The notes beneath the pieces are model-generated. The model was given only the letters and a program-made list of their open reading frames with translations. It ran no database searches and was not told where the DNA came from. A program made the position numbers and the translations under genes. Of a stretch of DNA of 64,000 bases, positions 54,012 to 63,016 are shown piece by piece (the first letter of the stretch is position 1; each line of letters begins with the position of its first letter). The stretch comes from Leptospira paudalimensis (GTDB lineage: Bacteria > Spirochaetota > Leptospiria > Leptospirales > Leptospiraceae). The DNA is taken from contig NZ_JAMQPR010000001.1 in the NCBI RefSeq assembly GCF_026151345.1, positions 2,348,176 through 2,412,175 of the forward strand, given 5' to 3'.

Positions 54012-55696
54012 GCCAACCATTTCCAAGCTGATTCCATATTGGGAACCGACTTCATTTCCACAAGTCCAGTTTTTAATGTGGTGTCTTCAATGGAAATGGC
54101 AGACAAAGCTGATTCTGGCAATACAACTGCCATTTTACGAAGTGTAGAATTACTTGCTTTCGGAAACCATTCAAGGTTAACCCAATCTTGCCCTGATTTT
54201 GAAACCAAACCAATTTGTCTTGTGTCAGCCAACCATTTTGATATTTTCCACTTTTCAATGATTTCCAAAGCTTTTAAGAGAATGGATTTGTATCCTTCGT
54301 CTGAGTAATTTGGTTTCCACACAACTTCAATTAAATGATGATTGGGTACATAGTAAATGTCTCCAATTTCAGATGAATATTCTATTCTATGAGTTTTTGG
54401 ATCCCTAAAAAAATCATTCTGATGGGAAACAGTTGCATTGGTTTTAAAAAGATTCACCATAGAAATCAATTTCTCTGTCGCATTGCTAAATTGATTGAGG
54501 TTATCTGCCAAAAATTCACTTTGTTCGGAATTTTTAAATGAGATCTCACTGATGGACGATACAGAAACCATTACTTCGTTTGTTGCCGTTTTGTGTTCAT
54601 TAACTGCATTTTTAATTTCATCAGATCTTTCTTTTACAAATTGAGCTAGATTAAAAAGTTTTCCTTCCACATTCTTTTGAGATATAATTGCATTCTTAAC
54701 TTCTTCAATATGACTTGAAATGACATCAATGGTGCCAATGATGGATTGGATTTCGGAAGTTGTAGAATCAATTCTTTCTCTTCCCAACTCAACATCCTTT
54801 TGGTTTTTCTTAATTAGAAGATCGATACTTTTTACTGCGTTAGCTGTTCTTTCTGCTAACTTAGAAACTTCATCGGCAACAACAGCAAATCCCCTTCCAG
54901 CATCTCCTGCTCTTGCTGCTTCTATGGAAGCATTTAATGCTAACATATTCACTTGTTCACTAATTTTATTAATGATATCAACTGTACGAGAAATTTCTGT
55001 AGAGCTGGATGTAAGATTTTCCATCGCATCATTCATGAGTTTCAATGAAGTTTTTCCAGATTCTGCTTTTTCAATGATCACTTGGATAGAAGTCAAAGTT
55101 TCATTTACTGTGTCAGCAGTTTCATCAATGGCAGTAGACAGAGATTCTACTTTTTCTTTTAGATCAGACATACTATCTTTGTTTTCATTTGCAATATTGG
55201 AAATGGATGTTGCCACACCAGATATTTCCTCAATCGATGCGGATACCTCTTCTGTTGCTGCTGACTGAGATTGCAAATTTAATGCAAACTCACTCGTAAT
55301 TTTTTTCATCTCAAGTGATTCATTCGATAGAGTTGATGCTGAAGATTTAATGTGTTGGATCAGCTCACTTTGAGCTAAAATCATACGATGAAAACTATGA
55401 TAAAAATCTTTAAAGATATCATTTTTATTATACTGAATCTGGACTCCTAAATTCCCCAAACCAACTTCTTTAAAAGCAGATTCCAGTTTCATAAAAATGG
55501 AAGTGATCCAATTTCCAAAAACAATCCCAATAAAAAAACTAACGGGAGTTATAATTACAAGAGTAAATCCAATTTGGATTAAAAATTGATCCTCAAAATT
55601 CTGCATCAGATGCAGTGATAAAAAAGTCCCAAGGGAACATAATATCCCGAACGCTAAAAAACTAAGGAGGAAGTATATTTTGAGTATCGTTTGCAT
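54008..55696 (-). CDS. methyl-accepting chemotaxis protein with C-terminal STAS/SEC14-like domain
   Basis: A 562-aa chemoreceptor. Two transmembrane helices (about 5-30 and 35-65) leave almost no periplasmic sensor, so sensing is probably cytoplasmic or membrane-based. A coiled-coil signalling domain follows, with the hairpin tip [20 protein letters not shown] then [20 protein letters not shown] (about 245-285). Residues about 440-562 form an extra domain with [40 protein letters not shown] and KMAVVLPES, a pattern I associate with STAS/SEC14-like proteins of Bacteroidetes. That addition is unusual for an MCP. It is divergent from the hybrid kinase gene. Confidence 0.83.
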   Translation of the reverse strand: MQTILKIYFLLSFLAFGILCSLGTFLSLHLMQNFEDQFLIQIGFTLVIITPVSFFIGIVFGNWITSIFMKLESAFKEVGLGNLGVQIQYNKNDIFKDFYHSFHRMILAQSELIQHIKSSASTLSNESLEMKKITSEFALNLQSQSAATEEVSASIEEISGVATSISNIANENKDSMSDLKEKVESLSTAIDETADTVNETLTSIQVIIEKAESGKTSLKLMNDAMENLTSSSTEISRTVDIINKISEQVNMLALNASIEAARAGDAGRGFAVVADEVSKLAERTANAVKSIDLLIKKNQKDVELGRERIDSTTSEIQSIIGTIDVISSHIEEVKNAIISQKNVEGKLFNLAQFVKERSDEIKNAVNEHKTATNEVMVSVSSISEISFKNSEQSEFLADNLNQFSNATEKLISMVNLFKTNATVSHQNDFFRDPKTHRIEYSSEIGDIYYVPNHHLIEVVWKPNYSDEGYKSILLKALEIIEKWKISKWLADTRQIGLVSKSGQDWVNLEWFPKASNSTLRKMAVVLPESALSAISIEDTTLKTGLVEMKSVPNMESAWKWLA

Positions 55697-55786
55697 ATCC
55701 TATACTACGACTAAAATTTCAGTGCTCTCGTAACGAGTATAATTTTTACTCTGAGCTAAAAATAATTGGGAAGGAATCGAATTCTT

Positions 55787-55815
55787 TAGGAGAAATGCGA
55801 ATACAGTTTCTCCCT
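55787..55815. promoter_or_regulatory. inverted repeat between divergent MCP and hybrid-kinase genes
   Basis: GGAGAAA (55789-55795) pairs with TTTCTCC (55807-55813), with flanking TA/TA, loop 11 bases, in the 270-bp region between the divergent MCP and hybrid-kinase genes. It could be an operator or a leader hairpin. No RNA gene and no confident promoter were found in the rest of that region. Confidence 0.3.
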
Positions 55816-55966
55816 ATCCCTGTTACTATAAAGATTGGATCGGCATGAAATTGGTGGCCACACCCATTCGATCTGGATTACAGAATCCTTTACTTGACTC
55901 ATTTCCCGTAAATCATCAGACGGAATTCTTGACTTCCCACACTCAATCTGATTCATTTTTTCCAAC

Positions 55967-58453
55967 ATGATCCAGATTTTAACATTTGTTCGCTCACTAT
56001 TCCAAGCACCAGTTGGAGTCGAATTACGTTACCAGCGATACTACGTAGCAACAAACTCAATTTATGTTTTAGCGGGACTTATCCATTTTACCTTTGTCTT
56101 TTTTTTCTGGATCGTTGGTGCCTTTGAGATGGCAGTTTTCAATATTGGAAGTGTATTCTGGTTTGCATTTACAATTTGGATCAATCGCAAAAAATACCTA
56201 TTCACTTCCTTGTATTTATGTTTTTCAGAAGTGTTTTTACATGCACTCACAGCCACTTACTTTTTTGGATGGGGAGCTGGATATCAATACTACATGATGT
56301 TATTTGCAACAGGTATTTTCCTTTTACCTCCAGGTAAAAATTTTCTAAAATTTGGTAGTATAGTGATTGGATGTCTCTTATTTGCATCCACGTATTATTA
56401 TTCGATGAATTATCCCCCCATATATGTTTGGAATACAAATTTCCTCACACTTATCAATGTATCAAACATAGTCTTTTCCACTTTATTCCATGCTGGTTTT
56501 GCTTATTACTTTACGTTAGCGGCTAATATCGCCGAAGACTCGTTAGAGAGAGAAAACAAAGCTCAAACTGCGTTTTTCCAAAACATCTCACATGAGTTAA
56601 GAACACCACTCACTTTAATTTCTGGACCCTCTGAATCTGCATTAACCCGAGAGGAAGGATTGAATCCACAAGAGGTCAAAATCATAGCCAACCAAGGGAG
56701 AAGATTAACTCGACTAGTGAACCAACTACTCGATCTCCAAAAAATTACTTCAGGGAAAATGGAAATCAAAACATCACCCATACTACTTGGTGAATTTTTA
56801 TCTTTGGTATCAGAAAATTTTAATGCCTATGTCAAAAGAAAAAACATTCATTTTGAACTCGTTTTAGAAGAGAATGATCCTATCGTTGCAGCTGATCCTG
56901 AACAATTGGACAAATGTATTTTTAATTATCTGTCGAATGCGATCAAATTTACCGAATCAGGTGGAACAATCAAATTACAAACAAAGGAAAATGATGGGGA
57001 GGTGATTGTCTCAGTTTACGACACTGGAATTGGCATGAATGAAAATCAAATGAAACGTCTATTTTCCCGTTTTGGAATCAGTGAGGCATCCCTCACGAGA
57101 GAACAAGAAGGTACAGGACTTGGCTTAGCACTTGTGAAAGAATTAGTGGAACTACATGGAGGTAAAGTAGGAGTTGAAAGTGAAATCGGAAAAGGTTCTC
57201 ATTTTTATTTTACATTACCCATTTTAAAGAATGTAAAAACAGAAGAGATTTCAAGTTGGAAAGAAAAACAATACCACCTTTTCCAACATGAATACATTCC
57301 TGAAGAATCGAAAACACATATTGTCGAACAAGAATACCTACCTCACAAACGTTTTGTTAAACTACTGGTTGTTGAAGACAATCCTGATTTACGATCCTAT
57401 TTAGGTTCAATCCTCACGAGGGCCGGTTACCATGTCCTCGTAGCAAAAGATGGAGAGGAAGGTTTAACAACAAGTTTATCAGAAAATCCAGACTTAATGA
57501 TCACTGACCTTATGATGCCAAAACTAAGTGGACTTGATTTGATTAAAGAAATTCGAAAAAAAGAACAGTTCCATTCATTACCAGTCATTTTGTTAACAGC
57601 CAAAGCAGATGTAACAACAAGAAAAGAATTACACAGTGAAGGTGCTGACTTATACCTTTCGAAACCTTTTTTGGAATCAGAATTATTGAGTGTAATTCGA
57701 AATGCCTTACGATTAAAACAAAAAGAATTTTACTTACAAGATGAATTGGCTCGTGGAGTCAAAATCCAAAAAAGACTATTACCTGAACCAAATTATGATA
57801 AAAACAAAATCGATGTTAAATTAGAATTTTTGCCAAGTGATGGAATTGCAGGTGATTATTATTGCATCCAAACATTGGAAAATGGAAAAACTTTTGTTCT
57901 ATTAGCAGATGTATCAGGGCATGGTTTCTCTGCAGGAATGATCTCCACCTTATTACATTTTAGCTTACAACTTCCAAACAGCAACAAAGAAAACCCTGCC
58001 CAATGTTTGTCTCAACTAAATTCAAATCTATATGGAAATACAGCAGGATTATTCATTACAGCAGTTGCCGTTGTCATTGATTCCCATGAAAAAAAATTCA
58101 TTTGGTCAAAAGCGGGTCACGAAGACATTTATTTCGGCAATCAAAACAAAATCACTGCCCTCATAGGAAAAGGGAAACCTCTTTCCATTCTTCCTGAATG
58201 GGAGGGAACTAATTTCGAAGTACCATATGAGGTAGGAGATAAACTCTTTTTATTTTCTGATGGAATTTTTGACGTTCGTTCAAAAGACAATTCTATGTTC
58301 CGAGAAAAGGGATTTGTTACTTGGTTAAAGGACCAGTCAATTTGGAAAAAGGACAATACACTCAGTTCTTTATTACAATCAGCAATTTCCCATCAAAACT
58401 CAGAACACTTTGAAGACGATGTAACTTTACTTTCCATCCAATTCTTAAGGTAA
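55967..58453 (+). CDS. hybrid histidine kinase with receiver and PP2C phosphatase output
   Basis: An 828-aa signalling protein. Order: about six transmembrane helices (30-190), HisKA with [16 protein letters not shown] (phospho-His 209), GHKL ATPase (about 310-420) with [20 protein letters not shown] and [12 protein letters not shown], a receiver domain (about 465-585) with [11 protein letters not shown] and the acceptor in MITDLMMPK (Asp near 514), and a C-terminal SpoIIE/PP2C phosphatase (about 590-828) with [31 protein letters not shown] and a final FEDDVTLLS. All metal-binding aspartates for PP2C are present. It could dephosphorylate an anti-anti-sigma factor under control of its own receiver. 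Confidence 0.88.
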   Translation: MIQILTFVRSLFQAPVGVELRYQRYYVATNSIYVLAGLIHFTFVFFFWIVGAFEMAVFNIGSVFWFAFTIWINRKKYLFTSLYLCFSEVFLHALTATYFFGWGAGYQYYMMLFATGIFLLPPGKNFLKFGSIVIGCLLFASTYYYSMNYPPIYVWNTNFLTLINVSNIVFSTLFHAGFAYYFTLAANIAEDSLERENKAQTAFFQNISHELRTPLTLISGPSESALTREEGLNPQEVKIIANQGRRLTRLVNQLLDLQKITSGKMEIKTSPILLGEFLSLVSENFNAYVKRKNIHFELVLEENDPIVAADPEQLDKCIFNYLSNAIKFTESGGTIKLQTKENDGEVIVSVYDTGIGMNENQMKRLFSRFGISEASLTREQEGTGLGLALVKELVELHGGKVGVESEIGKGSHFYFTLPILKNVKTEEISSWKEKQYHLFQHEYIPEESKTHIVEQEYLPHKRFVKLLVVEDNPDLRSYLGSILTRAGYHVLVAKDGEEGLTTSLSENPDLMITDLMMPKLSGLDLIKEIRKKEQFHSLPVILLTAKADVTTRKELHSEGADLYLSKPFLESELLSVIRNALRLKQKEFYLQDELARGVKIQKRLLPEPNYDKNKIDVKLEFLPSDGIAGDYYCIQTLENGKTFVLLADVSGHGFSAGMISTLLHFSLQLPNSNKENPAQCLSQLNSNLYGNTAGLFITAVAVVIDSHEKKFIWSKAGHEDIYFGNQNKITALIGKGKPLSILPEWEGTNFEVPYEVGDKLFLFSDGIFDVRSKDNSMFREKGFVTWLKDQSIWKKDNTLSSLLQSAISHQNSEHFEDDVTLLSIQFLR

Positions 58454-58513
58454 CAATTTTTTATAAAATTACATTCATTTAACATCGAATTTACGTCTAA
58501 AACACCGAGGAAA

Positions 58514-58942
58514 ATGATGCAAACAAATCTATTACAAAATATCTTACGAACTGTACTCGGACTTTTTATGACAGTTGCAGGTGTAGGTCACCTTACGTTC
58601 CAACGGCAAGAATTTTTAGCCCAAGTTCCACGATGGTTACCTCAAGATCCAATGTTTATGGATTTTGTTGTATTGTCTTCAGGAGTGGTTGAAATCACAT
58701 TTGGACTGTCCTTACTTTTTTGGGCGAAGGAAAGGATAAAAGTGGGGATACTACTTGCTATCTTTTTTGTTTTAATTTTCCCAGGAAATATTTCTCAATA
58801 CACTAATGGGATCAGTGCTTTTGGTCTCGATACTGATGAGAAAAGACTGATCCGTCTATTTTTTCAACCTGTCCTCATCCTTTGGGCATTATGGTCAACA
58901 GGCGCTTTACGATATTTGATCGAGAAACGTAAAAACAAGTAA
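58514..58942 (+). CDS. DoxX-family membrane protein
   Basis: A 142-aa membrane protein with four hydrophobic helices. The pattern LRTVLGLFMTVAGVGHLTF, WLPQDPMFMDFVVLSSGVVE and ALWSTGAL is typical of DoxX-like proteins, some linked to thiosulfate or quinone redox chemistry and others to stress. The exact role is unknown. The adjacent ATG codons 58514 and 58517 are both possible starts. It follows the hybrid kinase gene by 60 bp, so co-transcription is possible. Confidence 0.78.
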   Translation: MMQTNLLQNILRTVLGLFMTVAGVGHLTFQRQEFLAQVPRWLPQDPMFMDFVVLSSGVVEITFGLSLLFWAKERIKVGILLAIFFVLIFPGNISQYTNGISAFGLDTDEKRLIRLFFQPVLILWALWSTGALRYLIEKRKNK

Positions 58943-59039
58943 ATATATTTCATTTGAGAAAACCAAATTTATAAATTTTCCTTTTCGAATCATTTGGAAA
59001 ATGATAAATTTGGTCAAATTTTATCAATTGGAAGTTTCT

Positions 59040-59465
59040 ATGAATTTTCTTTCAAAAACCAACCTTACTCTTCTCACCCTTTTGTCACTACTGGCTTGTA
59101 ACAAACTTTCACAATCACCAGAAGCAAAACTAAAAGAATTGGTTCCAAAATTCCAAAAGACAATGTGTTCAAAAACAATTGAGTGTACGAAAGATGAATT
59201 CGCAAAAATTCCACCTGCTTATCGGAATATGATCCCACCTTTTATGCAGTCAGAAGAAAACTGTATCACATTCTTTGACCAAAAAATGAAAGAGGCTGAG
59301 AAAAAGAGAATCGAAGAGAAGAAGGATGTGACAGAAGAACAAGTACAAGCATTTGAAAAGTGTATCTTAGCATTTGATAAACTAACATGCGATACATTTA
59401 AAGGTGCAAAAGGAAAAGTTTCCATTCCAGAATGTGAAGAAGCACAAAAATTTTCTGGCAACTAA
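59040..59465 (+). CDS. Cys-rich lipoprotein
   Basis: About 141 aa from ATG 59040, with GGAAG 7 bases upstream; signal TLLTLLSLLAC (Cys near 20). A longer frame from 59001 would add 13 residues ahead of a poorer signal. The mature part holds paired cysteines (MCSKTIEC, ENCITFF, FEKCILAF, LTCDTF, IPECEE) and a charged helix KEAEKKRIEEKKDV. It reminds me of the Cys-rich lipoprotein family annotated in Leptospira (LA_2478-type), but I could not confirm that. Function unknown. Confidence 0.68.
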   Translation: MNFLSKTNLTLLTLLSLLACNKLSQSPEAKLKELVPKFQKTMCSKTIECTKDEFAKIPPAYRNMIPPFMQSEENCITFFDQKMKEAEKKRIEEKKDVTEEQVQAFEKCILAFDKLTCDTFKGAKGKVSIPECEEAQKFSGN

Positions 59466-59477
59466 GAGACCAAAATG

Positions 59478-59498
59478 AGGATTGGAACTTCCAATCCT
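59478..59498 (-). terminator. convergent terminator
   Basis: AGGATTGGAA (59478-59487) and TTCCAATCCT (59489-59498) are a perfect 10-bp inverted repeat around one base, in the 41-bp gap between the convergent Cys-rich lipoprotein and hybrid-kinase genes. On the minus strand it is followed by CATTTTGG with four T, enough for a modest terminator. Confidence 0.6.
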
Positions 59499-59506
59499 TA
59501 AATGGC

Positions 59507-61225
59507 TTACTCTGCATAAAGTTCAATTTTGTTTACTAGATCTTCTGGTAGAAATGGCTTATGAATTATATCTAAAAAACCTGAACGTTTCACATGATTG
59601 CTAACATCAATCGAAACATCAGCAGTTAGAGCTATGATAGGAGTGAAGATTCCACTAGCACGAATTTTTTCCGTAGTGACAAATCCATCCCAATCAGGCA
59701 TTTGCAGATCCATTAAGACCAAAGAGATTTTCTCTTTACTAACAATCTGTAAAGCTTCTTTACCATTACTCGCCAATTGGCATTCAAAACCACATTTTCT
59801 GATAAATTGAAACGCTACTTTTAAATTGAGTTCATTATCGTCTACAACAAGGATAGTTTTATTCTTTCTTTGATTTGAAGAATTTTTTTGAATCACAAAA
59901 CGATTCTCTTCTGGAATCAATTCCGATTTTGCAAATTCCAAAATAAATGAAAATTCACTTCCTTCACCTTCTTTCGACTCTAATGTAATATTAGAACCAT
60001 AGAGTTCAACGAGCTTTTTCACAATTGATAATCCTAAACCTGTACCACCAAATTTTCTTGAAGTGGAAGAATCAGCTTGAGAAAAATGATCAAATATGAT
60101 TTTTTGATTCTTTTCTGGTATACCGATGCCAGTATCTCTTACAATAAATTTTACTATTACTTTATCATGTGATGTGTCTTCTAGTTTGACTAATAAACCA
60201 ATTTCACCATCTAATGTAAATTTTATAGCGTTCGAAATCAAATTGATTAAAATTTGCGTTAAGCGATTCGGATCACCAATTAAAAATTTACTGATACCTT
60301 CATCTATTTCCAATTTGAATTCAAGATTTTTCTCATCCGCTTTAACCTTCATAGAATGATAGATTTTATGGATTAAAGATTGAAAATCAAAGGGAATGAA
60401 TTCAAGTTCAACCTTACCCGCCTCCATCTTATTAAAATCCAAAATATCATTTATGATAACTAATAGATTTTTAGAAGAAAACTGAATCATGGACAAAAAA
60501 TCCTTATGTTCTTCTTTTGGATCATCATCCAAAATAATATTTGTAAATCCTATGATTGAATTAATCGGAGTACGAATCTCATGACTCATGGAAGATAAAA
60601 ACATAGACCTAGATTGCGCAGCCTTCTCTGCTTTTTCCTTAGCAAAACTTAATTCCCTCAATGAATCATTTAATTCTTCTGCTTTTACCACATAAGAGTT
60701 TTCTAATTCATGATTCACACGTATAAACATGAGCATGATTAAAAATTCTCCAAGAAAACTCAAAAAAAGATTAAATTGAAAAAGTGTATTCAGATCTATC
60801 TTATCCATATTACCAAACTTAAGGATGGAATATTCAGATGACTCCAGATAAAAATAAGAAAGTAACGAGACCAAAGTCCAATAAACAATCCATCTCCACT
60901 GGATCGTTTCAAATATCAGAAAATATAAACTCAAAAGTGGGAAATACAAAAGAATTGAACCAGAACCTTTCCCTTGCGTACTCGATATATTTATGATCGC
61001 AAAATTAAATAGTAATAAAATTAAATTTTTAGAAAGGAAATGGAATCCTTTTTTGTTCAATGTATAGGCAATATAAAATAAGAGAGCAACAAAGAAGCCA
61101 AAAAAGGAAAAAAATGTTCTCCCAAAAAACAATAACATTGCTAGTGAATTTATTATTGCTAAAGTGATAAAAATACCACTTAGGTATCTAATAAATCGAA
61201 TTTGTTTTTGCCTCATTGTAGTCAT
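59507..61225 (-). CDS. hybrid membrane histidine kinase with receiver domain
   Basis: A 572-aa sensor kinase. About six transmembrane helices (10-180), a short coiled coil, then HisKA with LSSMSHEIRTPINSIIGFTN (phospho-His near 220), a GHKL ATPase with LISNAIKFTLDG, VRDTGIGIPE and GGTGLGLSIVKKL, and a C-terminal receiver (about 455-572) with ILVVDDNELNLKVAF and the acceptor in LVLMDLQMPDWDG (Asp near 505). No separate sensory domain is seen, so the membrane part is the likely sensor. ATG at 61225 or 61216. It lies downstream of the ECF42 sigma gene on the same strand but after a 174-bp gap, so it is probably a separate unit. Confidence 0.87.
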   Translation of the reverse strand: MTTMRQKQIRFIRYLSGIFITLAIINSLAMLLFFGRTFFSFFGFFVALLFYIAYTLNKKGFHFLSKNLILLLFNFAIINISSTQGKGSGSILLYFPLLSLYFLIFETIQWRWIVYWTLVSLLSYFYLESSEYSILKFGNMDKIDLNTLFQFNLFLSFLGEFLIMLMFIRVNHELENSYVVKAEELNDSLRELSFAKEKAEKAAQSRSMFLSSMSHEIRTPINSIIGFTNIILDDDPKEEHKDFLSMIQFSSKNLLVIINDILDFNKMEAGKVELEFIPFDFQSLIHKIYHSMKVKADEKNLEFKLEIDEGISKFLIGDPNRLTQILINLISNAIKFTLDGEIGLLVKLEDTSHDKVIVKFIVRDTGIGIPEKNQKIIFDHFSQADSSTSRKFGGTGLGLSIVKKLVELYGSNITLESKEGEGSEFSFILEFAKSELIPEENRFVIQKNSSNQRKNKTILVVDDNELNLKVAFQFIRKCGFECQLASNGKEALQIVSKEKISLVLMDLQMPDWDGFVTTEKIRASGIFTPIIALTADVSIDVSNHVKRSGFLDIIHKPFLPEDLVNKIELYAE

Positions 61226-61399
61226 ACAATTAATCGGTCATTCCTTCGAAACGTAATCCCGTTAAATTGGAATTTAGTATTCAAATTTCAATTCCAGCAA
61301 AAGTCAGAATTGGCTCTTATCTTAATCTAACCAGTAGTTTCGACGAAATAATACCAGAAAAAACCTACGACTTAAAAGAATTTTGTGATTCAGAAATTA

Positions 61400-62641
61400 T
61401 TACAGAAGTTTTTTCATTCGATTCTGTATGGAATTGATTTCTTTTGGAGACGTTACATAAGATATTGCTTCCATAAAATATTCTTTTGATTTTAAAGGAT
61501 CCAAACCAGAATACAACTCACCTAATAACGAAAAGTAATAAGAATTTTTTGGTAAATCCAACTTTCCCAATTCTCTGATCGCTTCTTTGTTTCCATATGC
61601 TTTGTAGATAGCATAAATACGATTGAGTTGTATCAAAGAAGAAGATTCTATCAAATGAAGTGCTGAATACAATTCAGAGATACTTTGCCATTTCCCATTC
61701 GTACCTTCTGGGAGACTATGCCAAAAAGCAATATTTGCCTCCAAATGGAATTTGGAAAACATTGGGTTTTGAATCAGCAAGTGATAAAAGTATTTTCCTT
61801 TTTGAATGAATTCCAAATTCCAAAACTCTCGGTTTTGGTCTTCATAAAGTACGATTTCCCCTTCATGGCCAAACCGTGAATCAAAACGAGAGTACTGAAA
61901 ACAAAATAGAGAAAGTAGAGCATACACATCGGAATGAATTGAAATTTTAGTTTCTAAAAGTAAACTACAGAGATGGATTGATTCCAAACATAATGATTTT
62001 CGAATCTCTTTCTCCAATCCTTCCATCGAATAACCTTTATTAAAAATGAGGTATATAGTTCTCAATACTGATTGGAGACGATTTTGAAATTCATCTGGAG
62101 TCGGATATTTCAGGCTAATACCATTTTCCCTCAGGACTTCTTTTGCACGGTAAAGACGTTTTGAGATGGTTTCTTTATTGGTTAAAAATGTTTTGGCAAT
62201 TTCATCAATGGTAAATCCGCATAAAATCCGAAGAGCCAAACCGATTTGTGATTCGATTGGGATGGAAGGATGTGAAAGTACAAACATCATCATCAATTGA
62301 CTGTCAATCACCTCTTCCATCACAAAATCGAAATCTATCTTGGATGAGTTAGATTCTTGTCGATAATGATCGATTATTTTTTGGTCATGAATCTTCTCTC
62401 GTTTATATCTATTGATTGCTTTGTTTTTTGCAACTGAGTACAACCAAGGGATTGGATTATTTGGAATTCCTTTGTTTAACCAATCTTCTGATGCCGTTAA
62501 AAAAGTTTCACTGACAATTTCTTCCGCATTATCCATAAACTGAATTCCATAATATTTGCATAAAACGGAAATCATTTTGGAAGCTTCCGTCTTGTACAAA
62601 TTAGAAATCCGATTGGAAATATCCGCTGTATCCATTAGCAA
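61400..62641 (-). CDS. ECF42-type RNA polymerase sigma factor
   Basis: A 413-aa extracytoplasmic-function sigma factor with a long C-terminal extension. Region 2 reads FMDNAEEIVSETFLTASEDW with the -10-contacting VAKNKAINRYKREK; region 4 is SQIGLALRILCGFTIDEIAK with LTNKETISKRLYRAKEVLRE. The extension (about 185-413, DUF6596/TPR-like) is the mark of the ECF42 group, which has no anti-sigma factor and instead sits next to DGPF-motif proteins. That partner is encoded immediately upstream (62651-63016), which supports the assignment. The target promoters are unknown. Confidence 0.85.
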   Translation of the reverse strand: MLMDTADISNRISNLYKTEASKMISVLCKYYGIQFMDNAEEIVSETFLTASEDWLNKGIPNNPIPWLYSVAKNKAINRYKREKIHDQKIIDHYRQESNSSKIDFDFVMEEVIDSQLMMMFVLSHPSIPIESQIGLALRILCGFTIDEIAKTFLTNKETISKRLYRAKEVLRENGISLKYPTPDEFQNRLQSVLRTIYLIFNKGYSMEGLEKEIRKSLCLESIHLCSLLLETKISIHSDVYALLSLFCFQYSRFDSRFGHEGEIVLYEDQNREFWNLEFIQKGKYFYHLLIQNPMFSKFHLEANIAFWHSLPEGTNGKWQSISELYSALHLIESSSLIQLNRIYAIYKAYGNKEAIRELGKLDLPKNSYYFSLLGELYSGLDPLKSKEYFMEAISYVTSPKEINSIQNRMKKLL

Positions 62642-62650
62642 CAGAACGTT

Positions 62651-63016
62651 TTACATTGAATCCTGATGTGTCCCTTTTACCATTCTGACTTCCACACTAT
62701 TCCCTTCTCCTCCCAATATCGGGCATTTTTTCGCAATCTGCACTGCATCATCCCAGTTCTCTGCATAGATGATGATAAAACCCGCTAATGATTCCTTAGT
62801 TTCAACAAATGGACCATCGGTTATGATTTGTTTGGATCGAATTACTTTACCTTCTTCTGAAAGTCCAATTCCAGAAATGAATTTCTTTTTTGAAATGATT
62901 TCATTTATCCATTCATGGTATTGTTTCATATAAATCTCTAATTGTTCTTGTGAAGGTTTTTCACCTTTTGTTAAAAGATCCAATCGCATTAAAATTAAAT
63001 ATTCTTCCATTATCAT
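62651..63016 (-). CDS. YCII-related DGPF-motif protein
   Basis: A 121-aa soluble protein of the YCII-like fold. The diagnostic DGPF appears in KQIITDGPFVETKESLAGFI, with the N-terminal EYLILMRLD and a conserved helix ENWDDAVQIAKKCPILGGEG. In many genomes such proteins are paired with ECF42 sigma factors, as here with the next gene 9 bp downstream. It may bind a small molecule or modulate the sigma factor; no enzymatic proof is possible. It overlaps the end of the hydrolase gene by 4 bp. Confidence 0.85.
   Translation of the reverse strand: MIMEEYLILMRLDLLTKGEKPSQEQLEIYMKQYHEWINEIISKKKFISGIGLSEEGKVIRSKQIITDGPFVETKESLAGFIIIYAENWDDAVQIAKKCPILGGEGNSVEVRMVKGTHQDSM

Noticed and set aside
55786..55968. 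60-codon minus-strand ORF ending at the hybrid-kinase start
   Set aside because: No domain, no ribosome site, and it covers the only region available for the divergent promoters; more likely chance.
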